This document shows, piece by piece, positions 1 to 11,935 of a stretch of DNA of 64,000 bases; the stretch's first letter is position 1, and each line of letters opens with the position of its first letter. The notes under the pieces were generated by a model. That model was not told where the DNA came from. It made no database searches and worked only from the letters and a program-made list of their open reading frames with translations. The stretch covers positions 154,370,445-154,434,444 of the forward strand of contig CM043950.1 of assembly GCA_014529385.2 (NCBI GenBank). The letters run 5' to 3'. Source of the DNA: Adiantum capillus-veneris (Eukaryota; Streptophyta; Polypodiopsida; Polypodiales; Pteridaceae). Position numbers and translations under genes: made by a program.

Positions 1-1057
1 CGTTTTTCGGCTTTCCATAATTGCCATAGTAAGTTACTCCACCCTACCAAATTCACCCAAACGCTATGGCTATCCCTACCATTTCACTGTACATAGGCGT
101 GTGTGAGTTAGGGGGCTTTTCCCATATCTTCTTAAAAACCCTCAGCTAGCTAGTCACTGGGCTAGTGAGCCAAAAAAATAAAAATAAATAAAAAATAAAA
201 TAAAGTATATTATGGCCTCTTTGTGTGTAAATATTTCATTGTATATATGGCCTAAATATAAGGATTTTTTATAATTATTTTGGTATTTTATTTAAATATT
301 TCTACTTAGGTGTGTGTTTTATTAAACCTATGTACACCTTCTTTCATCCTCTTACACCATAATTATATTTTTTGTTAATATGTACATACTCTAACCTCAT
401 ATTTTTCCTTTATACAAATCACTCCCACATTTTCACCCTCACCCTCGTGAAAACAAAAAATTGATTTCTACTCATTGGTTACTTTTATTATATTATTTAC
501 TTGCATACCTTTTCCTCTTTCACCCAAAATAATTCAAGGAGGGACCATATCATATGATTCCAATATCTTTCCATATCCATAACTCCTCCATATTTTTATT
601 ATTATTTTTACTCATTATTCTAACACCATGTGCTCATTGAGCTAAAGTCTATGAATAGTCCATACACTAGTCCCACCATGTATATATTTCTTTATTCACC
701 AATAATCCTCCTCCATGCATAGGTCAAGGGCAACTTGGATGATTTGTATTATAATATGACAAAGGAGGGGCTCACTCTTGGATGCATTGTACAAATTCAA
801 CAAAGGAGGGGGCCACTGAAGACTTTTTGTGAAGAAAAAGCAGGTCTTTTGGTGGGATTTTTAATATCCATCTCCACTCCTAATTTGGAGCGGTGGTCAA
901 AAGAGAAAATGTAGCTCTTGCTTTGAATAATCCCCTCAAAATTTTTCATGAGTTTTGGAGCTACCAGCGGTGAGATATGATTTTTTGAGTGGACCCCAGT
1001 CTGCCCACTTTTCTCACAAGTAGCCCATAGTCTTCTCTCACCTCTTTCCACACTTCT

Positions 1058-1080
1058 ACACACACACACACACACACACA
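1058..1080. repeat. AC microsatellite in the LTR
   Basis: Pure AC run of 23 nt. The counterparts in LTR copies 2 (4253-4277) and 3 (7452-7476) are 25 nt, so this locus gained a unit during or after the triplication. Confidence 0.9.
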
Positions 1081-1622
1081 TTCCTCTCAATCCCTCACTC
1101 AAACCTGCACCTTCAATGGTTTCTCTCACCTTCTTCACCATTAACCTCCCCACTTACTCCCATAGCTCTCATATGAGCTCTCCATGTACATACACCATCT
1201 CTATGCCTCTCTCTATTATCTCCAAAGTACAATTCCATCTTACTCCTTATATATATACATAAATTCAGCATGTGTACCATGCTTAACCTCTGCAAATCAA
1301 AAGATCTCATCAACGGAATTACCATTTTCATCACGATGATCAACCTTGGCGGCGGTGGCGTAAAAAAAGAGAAGACGAAGAAGAAGATCGATAGTCATTT
1401 TGAGAACCTACACAAGTAAGTCCAAAACTTCTTCAAGCTTCACCATCACAAGGATTTGCTCACTTCATTCAACCATCTTACTCCAACCATCCACCCCATT
1501 CTACCCATTGTAAATATATCATTAACTTTCTAGTGATTACTAACACTAACCACTAACATACTAACACAAAATAGCATTGACCTAAACATAAAAGACACCT
1601 CACCTCAAGACATGTACAAAGT

Positions 1623-1624
<2 letters not shown>

Positions 1625-1663
<39 letters not shown>
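1625..1663. repeat. CT microsatellite in the LTR
   Basis: Pure CT run of 39 nt, against 41 nt at 4822-4862 in copy 2 and 43 nt at 8021-8063 in copy 3. The run grows by exactly one dinucleotide per copy along the array. It lies about 170 bases upstream of the TATA box. Confidence 0.9.
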
Positions 1664-1665
<2 letters not shown>

Positions 1666-1835
1666 TACTTACTTTCACCTTATCTACCATCAATAATGCT
1701 CACTTTTGAGCCCACACCCATGACTCAAGCAGACAAAGAAGGCCCACAATGTTTTGATATTCAAAGAAATCATAATCCTGATTTGTTAGCTTGTAAATTA
1801 GGATTTCCAATAATCTTAATGAGGGGTCTCCAACC

Positions 1836-1843
1836 TATAAATA
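1836..1843 (+). promoter_or_regulatory. LTR TATA box, copy 1
   Basis: TATAAATA preceded by a pyrimidine- and AT-rich stretch and followed by a C-rich segment. Every related LTR in the window has a TATA box in a comparable place, which fits the U3 promoter. Activity is inferred, not shown. Confidence 0.6.
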
Positions 1844-2682
1844 GGCCCCTCTCCTTCTTGTAAAACAACCTCCAACATCTCACATAGCACCCCAACACTC
1901 TATGCGTGAGGAGAGACTTAGGTGTAGCAACCACTTGTGAGCTTCACTCTTGGTGTGAGAGAAGCCTTCAAGCTACACATTGCAAGTGAGAGAGCGTGAG
2001 TTCCACAAATCTCAAAACCACTATTGTACATGCTCCTTCATCATCAATAAATTGAGGTTTGTTGCATCAAAGGCGTGATTCGACGTTCAAATCTTTGTCC
2101 TTCCATTTGTGCAATACGGTTTGGTGAATTCAAAGTGACTTGTGTATTTTGAGTTTTTATCGGTTGATCTTGATTTTAAGAAGTGTTTTAGTGTGTTTTT
2201 CATTGCCAGTTTTGTGTCCATTGTAAGAGGGTATTGTGGTGAGAGGTCTCCCACACCCTAAGACAGTGTGTGTGTGTTTTGGCAATGATTAGCAATCACT
2301 AAGCATTGAGTGAGTTTTGTACGAGTTCTACCATAGCATCATAACGAACCATCTCCATTTGCAAGTCACAAATAAGGTATTACGCAAGATCCTTTCCTCT
2401 GTCTCTTCCCTTTGCTCTAGCTCTCTCTGGTCCATTTCATGTGTGTCTTGGTGTGAGGTTGCTTGTGTGTGTTGTGTGGTGCATCTTCTTGGTTGTGCCA
2501 AAATCTCTCTTGCGTCTTAGTTCGCATACAATAACTAGGTGGTGCCCCTATCTTGTTTGGGTTTGGCTGTGGGTTTGTTGTTGTGTTGTGCTTGTGGTTG
2601 CCCCAGCCCCAATTGAGAAGCACGGGAGCCTTGAGGGGTGTTTAGAGGTCCCCTCTTTTGTTGCCCGCCCCGGACCGCCTCA

Positions 2683-3188
2683 GTAGTAAACATAGTAGCT
2701 ATACTCCATTCACAATTTGACCTTCAAACAATAGAGATAGGACTATTCGATAGAGATAGCTTCGACATGTGATGGACCTTCAAAACACCTTGGGCTAAAA
2801 CCTCCATAACACAATGGATAGTAGGTTGGACAAGTGTTGGACCTCTACCCAAAACCATCCATGCTATCACAGTAGAGATAGTACTATTGAATAGAGCTAT
2901 CTTGGACAAGTGGTGGACCTTCAAACCACCTTGGTCTAAAACCTCCACAACACAATGGTTAGTAGGTTGGACAAGTGGCGAACCTCTATGCCAAACCATC
3001 CATGGTAGTAAACCTAGTAGCTACACTCCATTCACACATTGCCTTCAAACAATAGAGGTAGGAATTTCCAATAGAGCTAGCTTGGAGAGGTGCTGGACCT
3101 TCAAACCACCTAGGGCTAAAATTTCCATAGCACAATAGATAGCAAGTTGGACAAGTGGTGGACCTCTACCCCAATCCGTCCATGGTAG
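2683..3188. repeat. Satellite block between LTR copies 1 and 2
   Basis: Starts GTAGTAAACATAG and ends CCATGGTAG. It contains alternating long and short monomers with the core TTGGACAAGTGGTGGACC. The two ends rejoin to the normal satellite text CCATGGTAGTAAACATAG, which shows that the LTR inserted inside a monomer and duplicated GTAG. Confidence 0.88.
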
Positions 3189-4819
3189 TGATAGCCGTTT
3201 TTCGGCTTTCCATAATTGCCATAGTAAGTTACTCCACCCTACCAAATTCACCCAAACGCTATGGCTATCCCTACCATTTCACTGTACATAGGCGTGTGTG
3301 AGTTAGGGGGCTTTTCCCATATCTTCTTAAAAACCCTCAGCTAGCTAGTCACTGGGCTAGTGAGCCAAAAAAATAAAAATAAATAAAAAATAAAATAAAG
3401 TATATTATGGCCTCTTTGTGTGTAAATATTTCATTGTATATATGGCCTAAATATAAGGATTTTTTATAATTATTTTGGTATTTTATTTAAATATTTCTAC
3501 TTAGGTGTGTGTTTTATTAAACCTATGTACACCTTCTTTCATCCTCTTACACCATAATTATATTTTTTGTTAATATGTACATACTCTAACCTCATATTTT
3601 TCCTTTATACAAATCACTCCCACATTTTCACCCTCACCCTCGTGAAAACAAAAAATTGATTTCTACTCATTGGTTACTTTTATTATATTATTTACTTGCA
3701 TACCTTTTCCTCTTTCACCCAAAATAATTCAAGGAGGGACCATATCATATGATTCCAATATCTTTCCATATCCATAACTCCTCCATATTTTTATTATTAT
3801 TTTTACTCATTATTCTAACACCATGTGCTCATTGAGCTAAAGTCTATGAATAGTCCATACACTAGTCCCACCATGTATATATTTCTTTATTCACCAATAA
3901 TCCTCCTCCATGCATAGGTCAAGGGCAACTTGGATGATTTGTATTATAATATGACAAAGGAGGGGCTCACTCTTGGATGCATTGTACAAATTCAACAAAG
4001 GAGGGGGCCACTGAAGACTTTTTGTGAAGAAAAAGCAGGTCTTTTGGTGGGATTTTTAATATCCATCTCCACTCCTAATTTGGAGCGGTGGTCAAAAGAG
4101 AAAATGTAGCTCTTGCTTTGAATAATCCCCTCAAAATTTTTCATGAGTTTTGGAGCTACCAGCGGTGAGATATGATTTTTTGAGTGGACCCCAGTCTGCC
4201 CACTTTTCTCACAAGTAGCCCATAGTCTTCTCTCACCTCTTTCCACACTTCTACACACACACACACACACACACACATTCCTCTCAATCCCTCACTCAAA
4301 CCTGCACCTTCAATGGTTTCTCTCACCTTCTTCACCATTAACCTCCCCACTTACTCCCATAGCTCTCATATGAGCTCTCCATGTACATACACCATCTCTA
4401 TGCCTCTCTCTATTATCTCCAAAGTACAATTCCATCTTACTCCTTATATATATACATAAATTCAGCATGTGTACCATGCTTAACCTCTGCAAATCAAAAG
4501 ATCTCATCAACGGAATTACCATTTTCATCACGATGATCAACCTTGGCGGCGGTGGCGTAAAAAAAGAGAAGACGAAGAAGAAGATCGATAGTCATTTTGA
4601 GAACCTACACAAGTAAGTCCAAAACTTCTTCAAGCTTCACCATCACAAGGATTTGCTCACTTCATTCAACCATCTTACTCCAACCATCCACCCCATTCTA
4701 CCCATTGTAAATATATCATTAACTTTCTAGTGATTACTAACACTAACCACTAACATACTAACACAAAATAGCATTGACCTAAACATAAAAGACACCTCAC
4801 CTCAAGACATGTACAAAGT

Positions 4820-4864
<45 letters not shown>

Positions 4865-5881
4865 TACTTACTTTCACCTTATCTACCATCAATAATGCTC
4901 TCTTTTGAGCCCACACCCATGACTCAAGCAGACAAAGAAGGCCCACAATGTTTTGATATTCAAAGAAATCATAATCCTGATTTGTTAGCTTGTAAATTAG
5001 GATTTCCAATAATCTTAATGAGGGGTCTCCAACCTATAAATAGGCCCCTCTCCTTCTTGTAAAACAACCTCCAACATCTCACATAGCACCCCAACACTCT
5101 ATGCGTGAGGAGAGACTTAGGTGTAGCAACCACTTGTGAGCTTCACTCTTGGTGTGAGAGAAGCCTTCAAGCTACACATTGCAAGTGAGAGAGCGTGAGT
5201 TCCACAAATCTCAAAACCACTATTGTACATGCTCCTTCATCATCAATAAATTGAGGTTTGTTGCATCAAAGGCGTGATTCGACGTTCAAATCTTTGTCCT
5301 TCCATTTGTGCAATACGGTTTGGTGAATTCAAAGTGACTTGTGTATTTTGAGTTTTTATCGGTTGATCTTGATTTTAAGAAGTGTTTTAGTGTGTTTTTC
5401 ATTGCCAGTTTTGTGTCCATTGTAAGAGGGTATTGTGGTGAGAGGTCTCCCACACCCTAAGACAGTGTGTGTGTGTTTTGGCAATGATTAGCAATCACTA
5501 AGCATTGAGTGAGTTTTGTACGAGTTCTACCATAGCATCATAACGAACCATCTCCATTTGCAAGTCACAAATAAGGTATTACGCAAGATCCTTTCCTCTG
5601 TCTCTTCCCTTTGCTCTAGCTCTCTCTGGTCCATTTCATGTGTGTCTTGGTGTGAGGTTGCTTGTGTGTGTTGTGTGGTGCATCTTCTTGGTTGTGCCAA
5701 AATCTCTCTTGCGTCTTAGTTCGCATACAATAACTAGGTGGTGCCCCTATCTTGTTTGGGTTTGGCTGTGGGTTTGTTGTTGTGTTGTGCTTGTGGTTGC
5801 CCCAGCCCCAATTGAGAAGCACGGGAGCCTTGAGGGGTGTTTAGAGGTCCCCTCTTTTGTTGCCCGCCCCGGACCGCCTCA
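3189..5881 (+). mobile_element. Solo LTR copy 2, complete
   Basis: 2693 bp from TGATAGCCG to CCGCCTCA, flanked on both sides by GTAG (3185-3188 and 5882-5885), a 4-bp target duplication. It carries AC and CT microsatellites, a TATA box and a 3' part rich in TG runs. It lacks internal retroelement sequence. This is the best copy for defining the family ends. Confidence 0.88.
5035..5042 (+). promoter_or_regulatory. LTR TATA box, copy 2
   Basis: TATAAATA in the same context as in copy 1. Inferred U3 promoter element. Confidence 0.6.
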
Positions 5882-6387
5882 GTAGTAAACATAGTAGCTA
5901 TACTCCATTCACAATTTGACCTTCAAACAATAGAGATAGGACTATTCGATAGAGATAGCTTCGACATGTGATGGACCTTCAAAACACCTTGGGCTAAAAC
6001 CTCCATAACACAATGGATAGTAGGTTGGACAAGTGTTGGACCTCTACCCAAAACCATCCATGCTATCACAGTAGAGATAGTACTATTGAATAGAGCTATC
6101 TTGGACAAGTGGTGGACCTTCAAACCACCTTGGTCTAAAACCTCCACAACACAATGGTTAGTAGGTTGGACAAGTGGCGAACCTCTATGCCAAACCATCC
6201 ATGGTAGTAAACCTAGTAGCTACACTCCATTCACACATTGCCTTCAAACAATAGAGGTAGGAATTTCCAATAGAGCTAGCTTGGAGAGGTGCTGGACCTT
6301 CAAACCACCTAGGGCTAAAATTTCCATAGCACAATAGATAGCAAGTTGGACAAGTGGTGGACCTCTACCCCAATCCGTCCATGGTAG
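5882..6387. repeat. Satellite block between LTR copies 2 and 3
   Basis: 506 bp, essentially identical to the block at 2683-3188, as expected if LTR and satellite were duplicated together. Confidence 0.88.
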
Positions 6388-8018
6388 TGATAGCCGTTTT
6401 TCGGCTTTCCATAATTGCCATAGTAAGTTACTCCACCCTACCAAATTCACCCAAACGCTATGGCTATCCCTACCATTTCACTGTACATAGGCGTGTGTGA
6501 GTTAGGGGGCTTTTCCCATATCTTCTTAAAAACCCTCAGCTAGCTAGTCACTGGGCTAGTGAGCCAAAAAAATAAAAATAAATAAAAAATAAAATAAAGT
6601 ATATTATGGCCTCTTTGTGTGTAAATATTTCATTGTATATATGGCCTAAATATAAGGATTTTTTATAATTATTTTGGTATTTTATTTAAATATTTCTACT
6701 TAGGTGTGTGTTTTATTAAACCTATGTACACCTTCTTTCATCCTCTTACACCATAATTATATTTTTTGTTAATATGTACATACTCTAACCTCATATTTTT
6801 CCTTTATACAAATCACTCCCACATTTTCACCTTCACCCTCGTGAAAACAAAAAATTGATTTCTACTCATTGGTTACTTTTATTATATTATTTACTTGCAT
6901 ACCTTTTCCTCTTTCACCCAAAATAATTCAAGGAGGGACCATATCATATGATTCCAATATCTTTCCATATCCATAACTCCTCCATATTTTTATTATTATT
7001 TTTACTCATTATTCTAACACCATGTGCTCATTGAGCTAAAGTCTATGAATAGTCCATACACTAGTCCCACCATGTATATATTTCTTTATTCACCAATAAT
7101 CCTCCTCCATGCATAGGTCAAGGGCAACTTGGATGATTTGTATTATAATATGACAAAGGAGGGGCTCACTCTTGGATGCATTGTACAAATTCAACAAAGG
7201 AGGGGGCCACTGAAGACTTTTTGTGAAGAAAAAGCAGGTCTTTTGGTGGGATTTTTAATATCCATCTCCACTCCTAATTTGGAGTGGTGGTCAAAAGAGA
7301 AAATGTAGCCCTTGCTTTGAATAATCCCCTCAAATTTTTTCATGATTTTTGGAGCTACCAGCGGTGAGATATGATTTTTTGAGTGGACCCCAGTCTGCCC
7401 ACTTTTCTCACAAGTAGCCCATAGTCTTCTCTCACCTCTTTCCACACTTCTACACACACACACACACACACACACATTCCTCTCAATCCCTCACTCAAAC
7501 CTGCACCTTCAATGGTTTCTCTCACCTTCTTCACCATTAACCTCCCCACTTACTCCCATAGCTCTCATATGAGCTCTCCATGTACATACACCATCTCTAT
7601 GCCTCTCTCTATTATCTCCAAAGTACAATTCCATCTTACTCCTTATATATATACATAAATTCAGCATGTGTACCATGCTTAACCTCTGCAAATCAAAAGA
7701 TCTCATCAACGGAATTACCATTTTCATCACGATGATCAACCTTGGCGGCGGTGGCGTAAAAAAAGAGAAGACGAAGAAGAAGATCGATAGTCATTTTGAG
7801 AACCTACACAAGTAAGTCCAAAACTTCTTCAAGCTTCACCATCACAAGGATTTGCTCACTTCATTCAACCATCTTACTCCAACCATCCACCCCATTCTAC
7901 CCATTGTAAATATATCATTAACTTTCTAGTGATTACTAACACTAACCACTAACATACTAACACAAAATAGCATTGACCTAAACATAAAAGACACCTCACC
8001 TCAAGACATGTACAAAGT

Positions 8019-8065
<47 letters not shown>

Positions 8066-9082
8066 TACTTACTTTCACCTTATCTACCATCAATAATGCT
8101 CTCTTTTGAGCCCACACCCATGACTCAAGCAGACAAAGAAGGCCCACAATGTTTTGATATTCAAAGAAATTATAATCCTGATTTGTTAGCTTGTAAATTA
8201 GGATTTCCAATAATCTTAATGAGGGGTCTCCAACCTATAAATAGGCCCCTCTCCTTCTTGTAAAACAACCTCCAACATCTCACATAGCACCCCAACACTC
8301 TATGCGTGAGGAGAGACTTAGGTGTAGCAACCACTTGTGAGCTTCACTCTTGGTGTGAGAGAAGCCTTCAAGCTACACATTGCAAGTGAGAGAGCGTGAG
8401 TTCCACAAATCTCAAAACCACTATTGTACATGCTCCTTCATCATCAATAAATTGAGGTTTGTTGCATCAAAGGCGTGATTCGACGTTCAAATCTTTGTCC
8501 TTCCATTTGTGCAATACGGTTTGGTGAATTCAAAGTGACTTGTGTATTTTGAGTTTTTATCGGTTGATCTTGATTTTAAGAAGTGTTTTAGTGTGTTTTT
8601 CATTGCCAGTTTTGTGTCCATTGTAAGAGGGTATTGTGGTGAGAGGTCTCCCACACCCTAAGACAGTGTGTGTGTGTTTTGGCAATGATTAGCAATCACT
8701 AAGCATTGAGTGAGTTTTGTACGAGTTCTACCATAGCATCATAACGAACCATCTCCATTTGCAAGTCACAAATAAGGTATTACGCAAGATCCTTTCCTCT
8801 GTCTCTTCCCTTTGCTCTAGCTCTCTCTGGTCCATTTCATGTGTGTCTTGGTGTGAGGTTGCTTGTGTGTGTTGTGTGGTGCATCTTCTTGGTTGTGCCA
8901 AAATCTCTCTTGCGTCTTAGTTCGCATACAATAACTAGGTGGTGCCCCTATCTTGTTTGGGTTTGGCTGTGGGTTTGTTGTTGTGTTGTGCTTGTGGTTG
9001 CCCCAGCCCCAATTGAGAAGCACGGGAGCCTTGAGGGGTGTTTAGAGGTCGCCTCTTTTGTTGCCCGCCCCGGACCGCCTCA
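6388..9082 (+). mobile_element. Solo LTR copy 3, complete
   Basis: TGATAGCCG to CCGCCTCA, flanked by GTAG on both sides. It differs from copy 2 by a few substitutions (for example near 6830, 7285-7347 and 9050) and by a longer CT run. It is the last copy of the triplication. Confidence 0.88.
8236..8243 (+). promoter_or_regulatory. LTR TATA box, copy 3
   Basis: TATAAATA, same position and context as in copies 1 and 2. Inferred U3 promoter element. Confidence 0.6.
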
Positions 9083-9365
9083 GTAGTAAACATAGTAGCT
9101 ATACTCCATTCACAATTTGACCTTCAAACAATAGAGATAGGACTATTCGATAGAGATAGCTTCGACATGTGATGGACCTTCAAACCACCATGGGCTAAAA
9201 CCTCCATAACACAATGGTTAGTAGGTTGGACAAGTGGTGGAACTCTGCCCCAAACCAAACACGTGATCAGACTAGAGATATGACTATTCAATAGAGCTAG
9301 CTTGGATAGGTGGTGGACCTTCAAACCACCTTGGGCTAAAACCTCCATTACGCAATGGTTAGTAG
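9083..9365. repeat. Satellite block downstream of LTR copy 3
   Basis: The first roughly 100 bases continue the triplicated unit. After 9184 it changes to a monomer variant containing ACGTGATCAGACTAGAGATA, also found near 32900, 33700 and 33830. It ends abruptly at AATGGTTAGTAG next to unrelated sequence. Confidence 0.8.
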
Positions 9366-9442
9366 CACCGCTGCCTTAACGATGTAGCAACGGTATTCCC
9401 ATCACCATATTTTCTAGCATTATCATCATTTGATACATCAGA

Positions 9443-9805
9443 TTATGCACATCTAGTATGCATCCCATTAATAGTAACAAATTGTTTTAATGGGATCCCA
9501 TCCAACATGGTTGTCAGCTTGATGGGCCACTTTACCAAAGTGATGATAGCCACATTAGGCATGTTCTCACTAATTTCATTCTCCCTTTCAATGCCCACAC
9601 CCACAAAATCATCACCAAGTACATGGAAGTTAACATGATCGTTTAGAAATACATAGAAGATGGTCCCTTCATGTACAATTTGTATCATTGTGTCATCCTT
9701 TAAAAGTACCCTTTCATTTCTCCAAGATTGTCGTATCAATGTTTCAAACTCCAGGCTTGTTATAGGTATTGCATCTATAAGTAGAGGACGAGGTCGATCC
9801 CTTGT
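9443..9805 (-). pseudogene. Degenerate coding island of unknown origin, downstream part
   Basis: On the minus strand an open frame runs for about 120 codons. The Met-initiated part starts at 9739, and the frame stays open upstream to about 9805. The composition is protein-like (phrases such as VFLNDHVNFHVLGDDFVGVG), not the repeat-like translations of the surrounding satellite. I do not recognise the family and see no retroelement motif. It ends near a satellite junction, so it could be a captured gene piece or a remnant of an older element. A separate frame upstream (9845-10042) probably belongs to the same ancestral gene. Confidence 0.35.
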
Positions 9806-9844
9806 CCATCACCATTGTAGCTTTAATTTGTGTCAGTTGGGTTG

Positions 9845-10042
9845 TCATTTATCATGGAAGACTGCAAAAGAAGCTTGGGCCATTGAACGGCACTCCATAA
9901 TGAACTTTGGAGAGATGTAGTATCCATTGTAGGAAAACGGAGCACCACATCCTTCAAACATTCCTCCACTAGTATAGATACACATCCTTTCCCTATCTTT
10001 GTACCACCACATGTGGAATTTGGATCTTTTCTTCACACACAA
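9845..10042 (-). pseudogene. Degenerate coding island of unknown origin, upstream part
   Basis: 65 codons on the minus strand containing CVKKRSKFHMWWYKD and a tail with MECRSMAQASFAVFHDK. It is followed by an in-frame stop and then, after a frame change, by the frame at 9443-9805. The residue mix and the frame stay open upstream past the Met (to about 10100). No known domain is recognised. Treat as a gene fragment rather than an active gene. Confidence 0.35.
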
Positions 10043-10500
10043 CCAATACCAACAATTTCATTATCAAGAATCAAATGTACTTTCTCCCCAGATTTGAAGT
10101 CCACCATACAAGTGAAAAAAATACATTGTCAAGTTCAAACTCATAGGTACTTCTCCTTGAGCAAAATTTTAAAATTTCCATTATAAAAGACATGAGGGTT
10201 ATGAATGTTAATAGTCCGACGACTTTCAATTTGAGGAGCCCCAATCAAAGTGGATAAATGGTGACCCACTTACTATATTACAACATAGCTTGGAAAAGTG
10301 GTGGATCTAGGTCTAATGTCATCACTAAACAACTATAGAACTTGCATCTCAATGTCCAAGTAATCCTTAGTTATTTCAATGGAAGCAATGTCTAAGAAGT
10401 GGTGCATATTGTCTCAAGAACCCCCTCCCTATTTAAGTGGAATAGCTTGGACAAGTTGTGGGCCTAGTTTTAAAGCTCAATGTCCAAGGTGAACTAGTGC
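10043..10500. other. Mostly unique sequence with isolated satellite cores
   Basis: No convincing gene. Isolated copies of the satellite core occur at 10288-10310 (AGCTTGGAAAAGTGGTGGAT) and 10444-10466 (AGCTTGGACAAGTTGTGGGC) within sequence that otherwise does not match the monomers. Confidence 0.5.
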
Positions 10501-11935
10501 ATGACCCTGCTTCCTAGTGTCCAAGTAGTCATTGCCCCAAACCATCCATGGTAGTAAACATCATAGCTCCACCCCACTCAGCTATTGACCTTGAAACAAT
10601 AGAGATAGCTTCTTTCAATAGAGCTACTTGGACAAGTGGTAGACCTTAAACCACCTTGGGTTAAAACCTCCATAACACAATGGTTAGTAGGTTGGACAAG
10701 TGGTGGACTTCTTCCCAGACCAGCCCTGGTAGTAAACATAGTAGCTATACTCCATTCACACATTGACCTTCAAACAATAGAGACAGGACTATTCAATAGA
10801 GCTAGCTTGGATAGGTGGTGGACCTTCAAACCACCTTGGGCTAATACCTCCATAACACAATGGATAGTAGGTTGGGCAAGTGTTGGGCCTCTACTTGAAA
10901 CCATCCATGCTATCACAATAGAGATAGGACTATTCAATAAAGCTAGGTTGGATAGGTGGTGGACCTTCAAACCACCTTGGGCTAAAACCTCCATAACACA
11001 ATGATGAATAGGTTGGACAAGTGGTGGACCTCTACCCCAAACTATACATGGTAGTAAACATGGTAGCTACACTCCATTCACACACTGACCTTCAAACAAT
11101 GGAGATAGCTTCTTTCAATAGAGCTAGCTTGGCTAGATAGTGGACCTTCAAACAAACTTGGGCTAAAAACTCGGTAACACAATGGTTAGTAGGTTGGACA
11201 AGTGGTGAACCTCTGCCCCAAACCATCCATGGTATTAAACATAGTAGCTACAATCCATTCACAAATTGAACTTCAAATAATAGAGATAGATTCTTTCAAT
11301 AGATCTAGCTTCGACAGGTGGTGGATCTTCAAACCACCTTGGGCTAAAACCTCGATAACACAATAGATAGTGGGTTGAACAAGTGTTGGACCTCTACCGC
11401 AAACCATCCATGCTATCAAAGTAGAGATAGGACTATTCAATAGAGATAGCTTATATAGGTGGTGGACCTTCAAACCACCTTGGGGAGAAACCTCCATAAC
11501 ACAATGGTTAGTAGGTTGGACAAGTGATGGACCTATGTCCCAAACCATCGATGGTAGTAAACATAGTAGTTCCACTGCATGCACACATTGATCTTAAAAC
11601 AATAGAAATAGCTTCTTAAAAAAGAGCTAGCTTGGACAGGTGGTGGATCTTCAAACAAACTTGGGCTAAAACCTACATAACACAATGGTTAGTAGGTTGG
11701 ACAAGTGGTGGACCTCTACCCCAAACCATCCCCGGTAGTAAACATAGTAGACACTCCATTCACACATTGACCTTCAAAAAATAGAGATAGCTTCTTTCAA
11801 TAGATCTAGCTTGGACAGGTGGTGGACCTTCAAACCACCTTAGGCTAAAACCTTTATAACACAAGGGATAGTAAATTGGACAAGTGATTGACCTCTACCC
11901 AAAACCATCCATGCTATCAGAGTAGAGATAGTAAT
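10501..11935. repeat. Satellite array
   Basis: About eight monomers. Spacing between successive AGCTTGGA(C/T) cores is about 176, 148, 176, 182, 141, 179 and 180 bp, so long and short monomers alternate irregularly. Each monomer has a second copy of the core (GGTTGGACAAGTGGTGGACC) about 84 bp downstream. The short type has the text ATGCTATCACAGTAGAGATA in place of the ATGGTAGTAAACATAGTAGC stretch. Monomers differ by roughly 10-20%, so this part is older than the triplication. Confidence 0.9.

Larger units (their letters stand above)
1..2682 (+). mobile_element. Solo LTR copy 1 (A-related family), 5' end cut by the window
   Basis: Compared with copies 2 and 3, this LTR lacks only its first seven bases (TGATAGC) because the window begins inside it. 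It ends CCGCCTCA at 2682 and is followed by GTAG. The first 170 bases and the last 80 match the LTRs of element A, so it belongs to the same lineage. A TATA box lies near 1836. No gag or pol follows it, only satellite, so it is a solo LTR. Short ORFs in this stretch are simple-sequence or chance frames and are not annotated as genes. Confidence 0.85.
1..9184. repeat. Tandem triplication of a 3.2-kb LTR-plus-satellite unit
   Basis: The same roughly 3.2-kb sequence is read three times head to tail. The base at 1 corresponds to 3196 and to 6395, giving unit lengths of 3195 and 3199 bp. Each unit is one complete LTR of about 2.69 kb plus about 506 bp of satellite. Copies differ by a handful of substitutions and by microsatellite length. 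Identity of the third copy stops at about 9184, where a different satellite monomer begins. The duplication therefore happened after the LTR had landed in the satellite, and is recent. An assembly artefact cannot be excluded from sequence alone. Confidence 0.92.

Noticed and set aside
797-1343. Minus-strand ORFs inside LTR copies (MCVCVCVC..., MIIVMKMVIPL...)
   Set aside because: They translate microsatellite and LTR sequence; the same frames shift with repeat length between copies and no domain is visible.
2800-2860. Possible tRNA-like A box in the satellite (AATGGTTAGTAGGTTGG)
   Set aside because: Spacing and bases do not fit the A-box consensus well and no B box or cloverleaf follows.
2724-3251. 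Long ORFs on both strands in the satellite (repeated MVWGRGP..VQPT.HCV translations)
   Set aside because: They recur in every satellite block in different frames and simply reflect monomers lacking stop codons.
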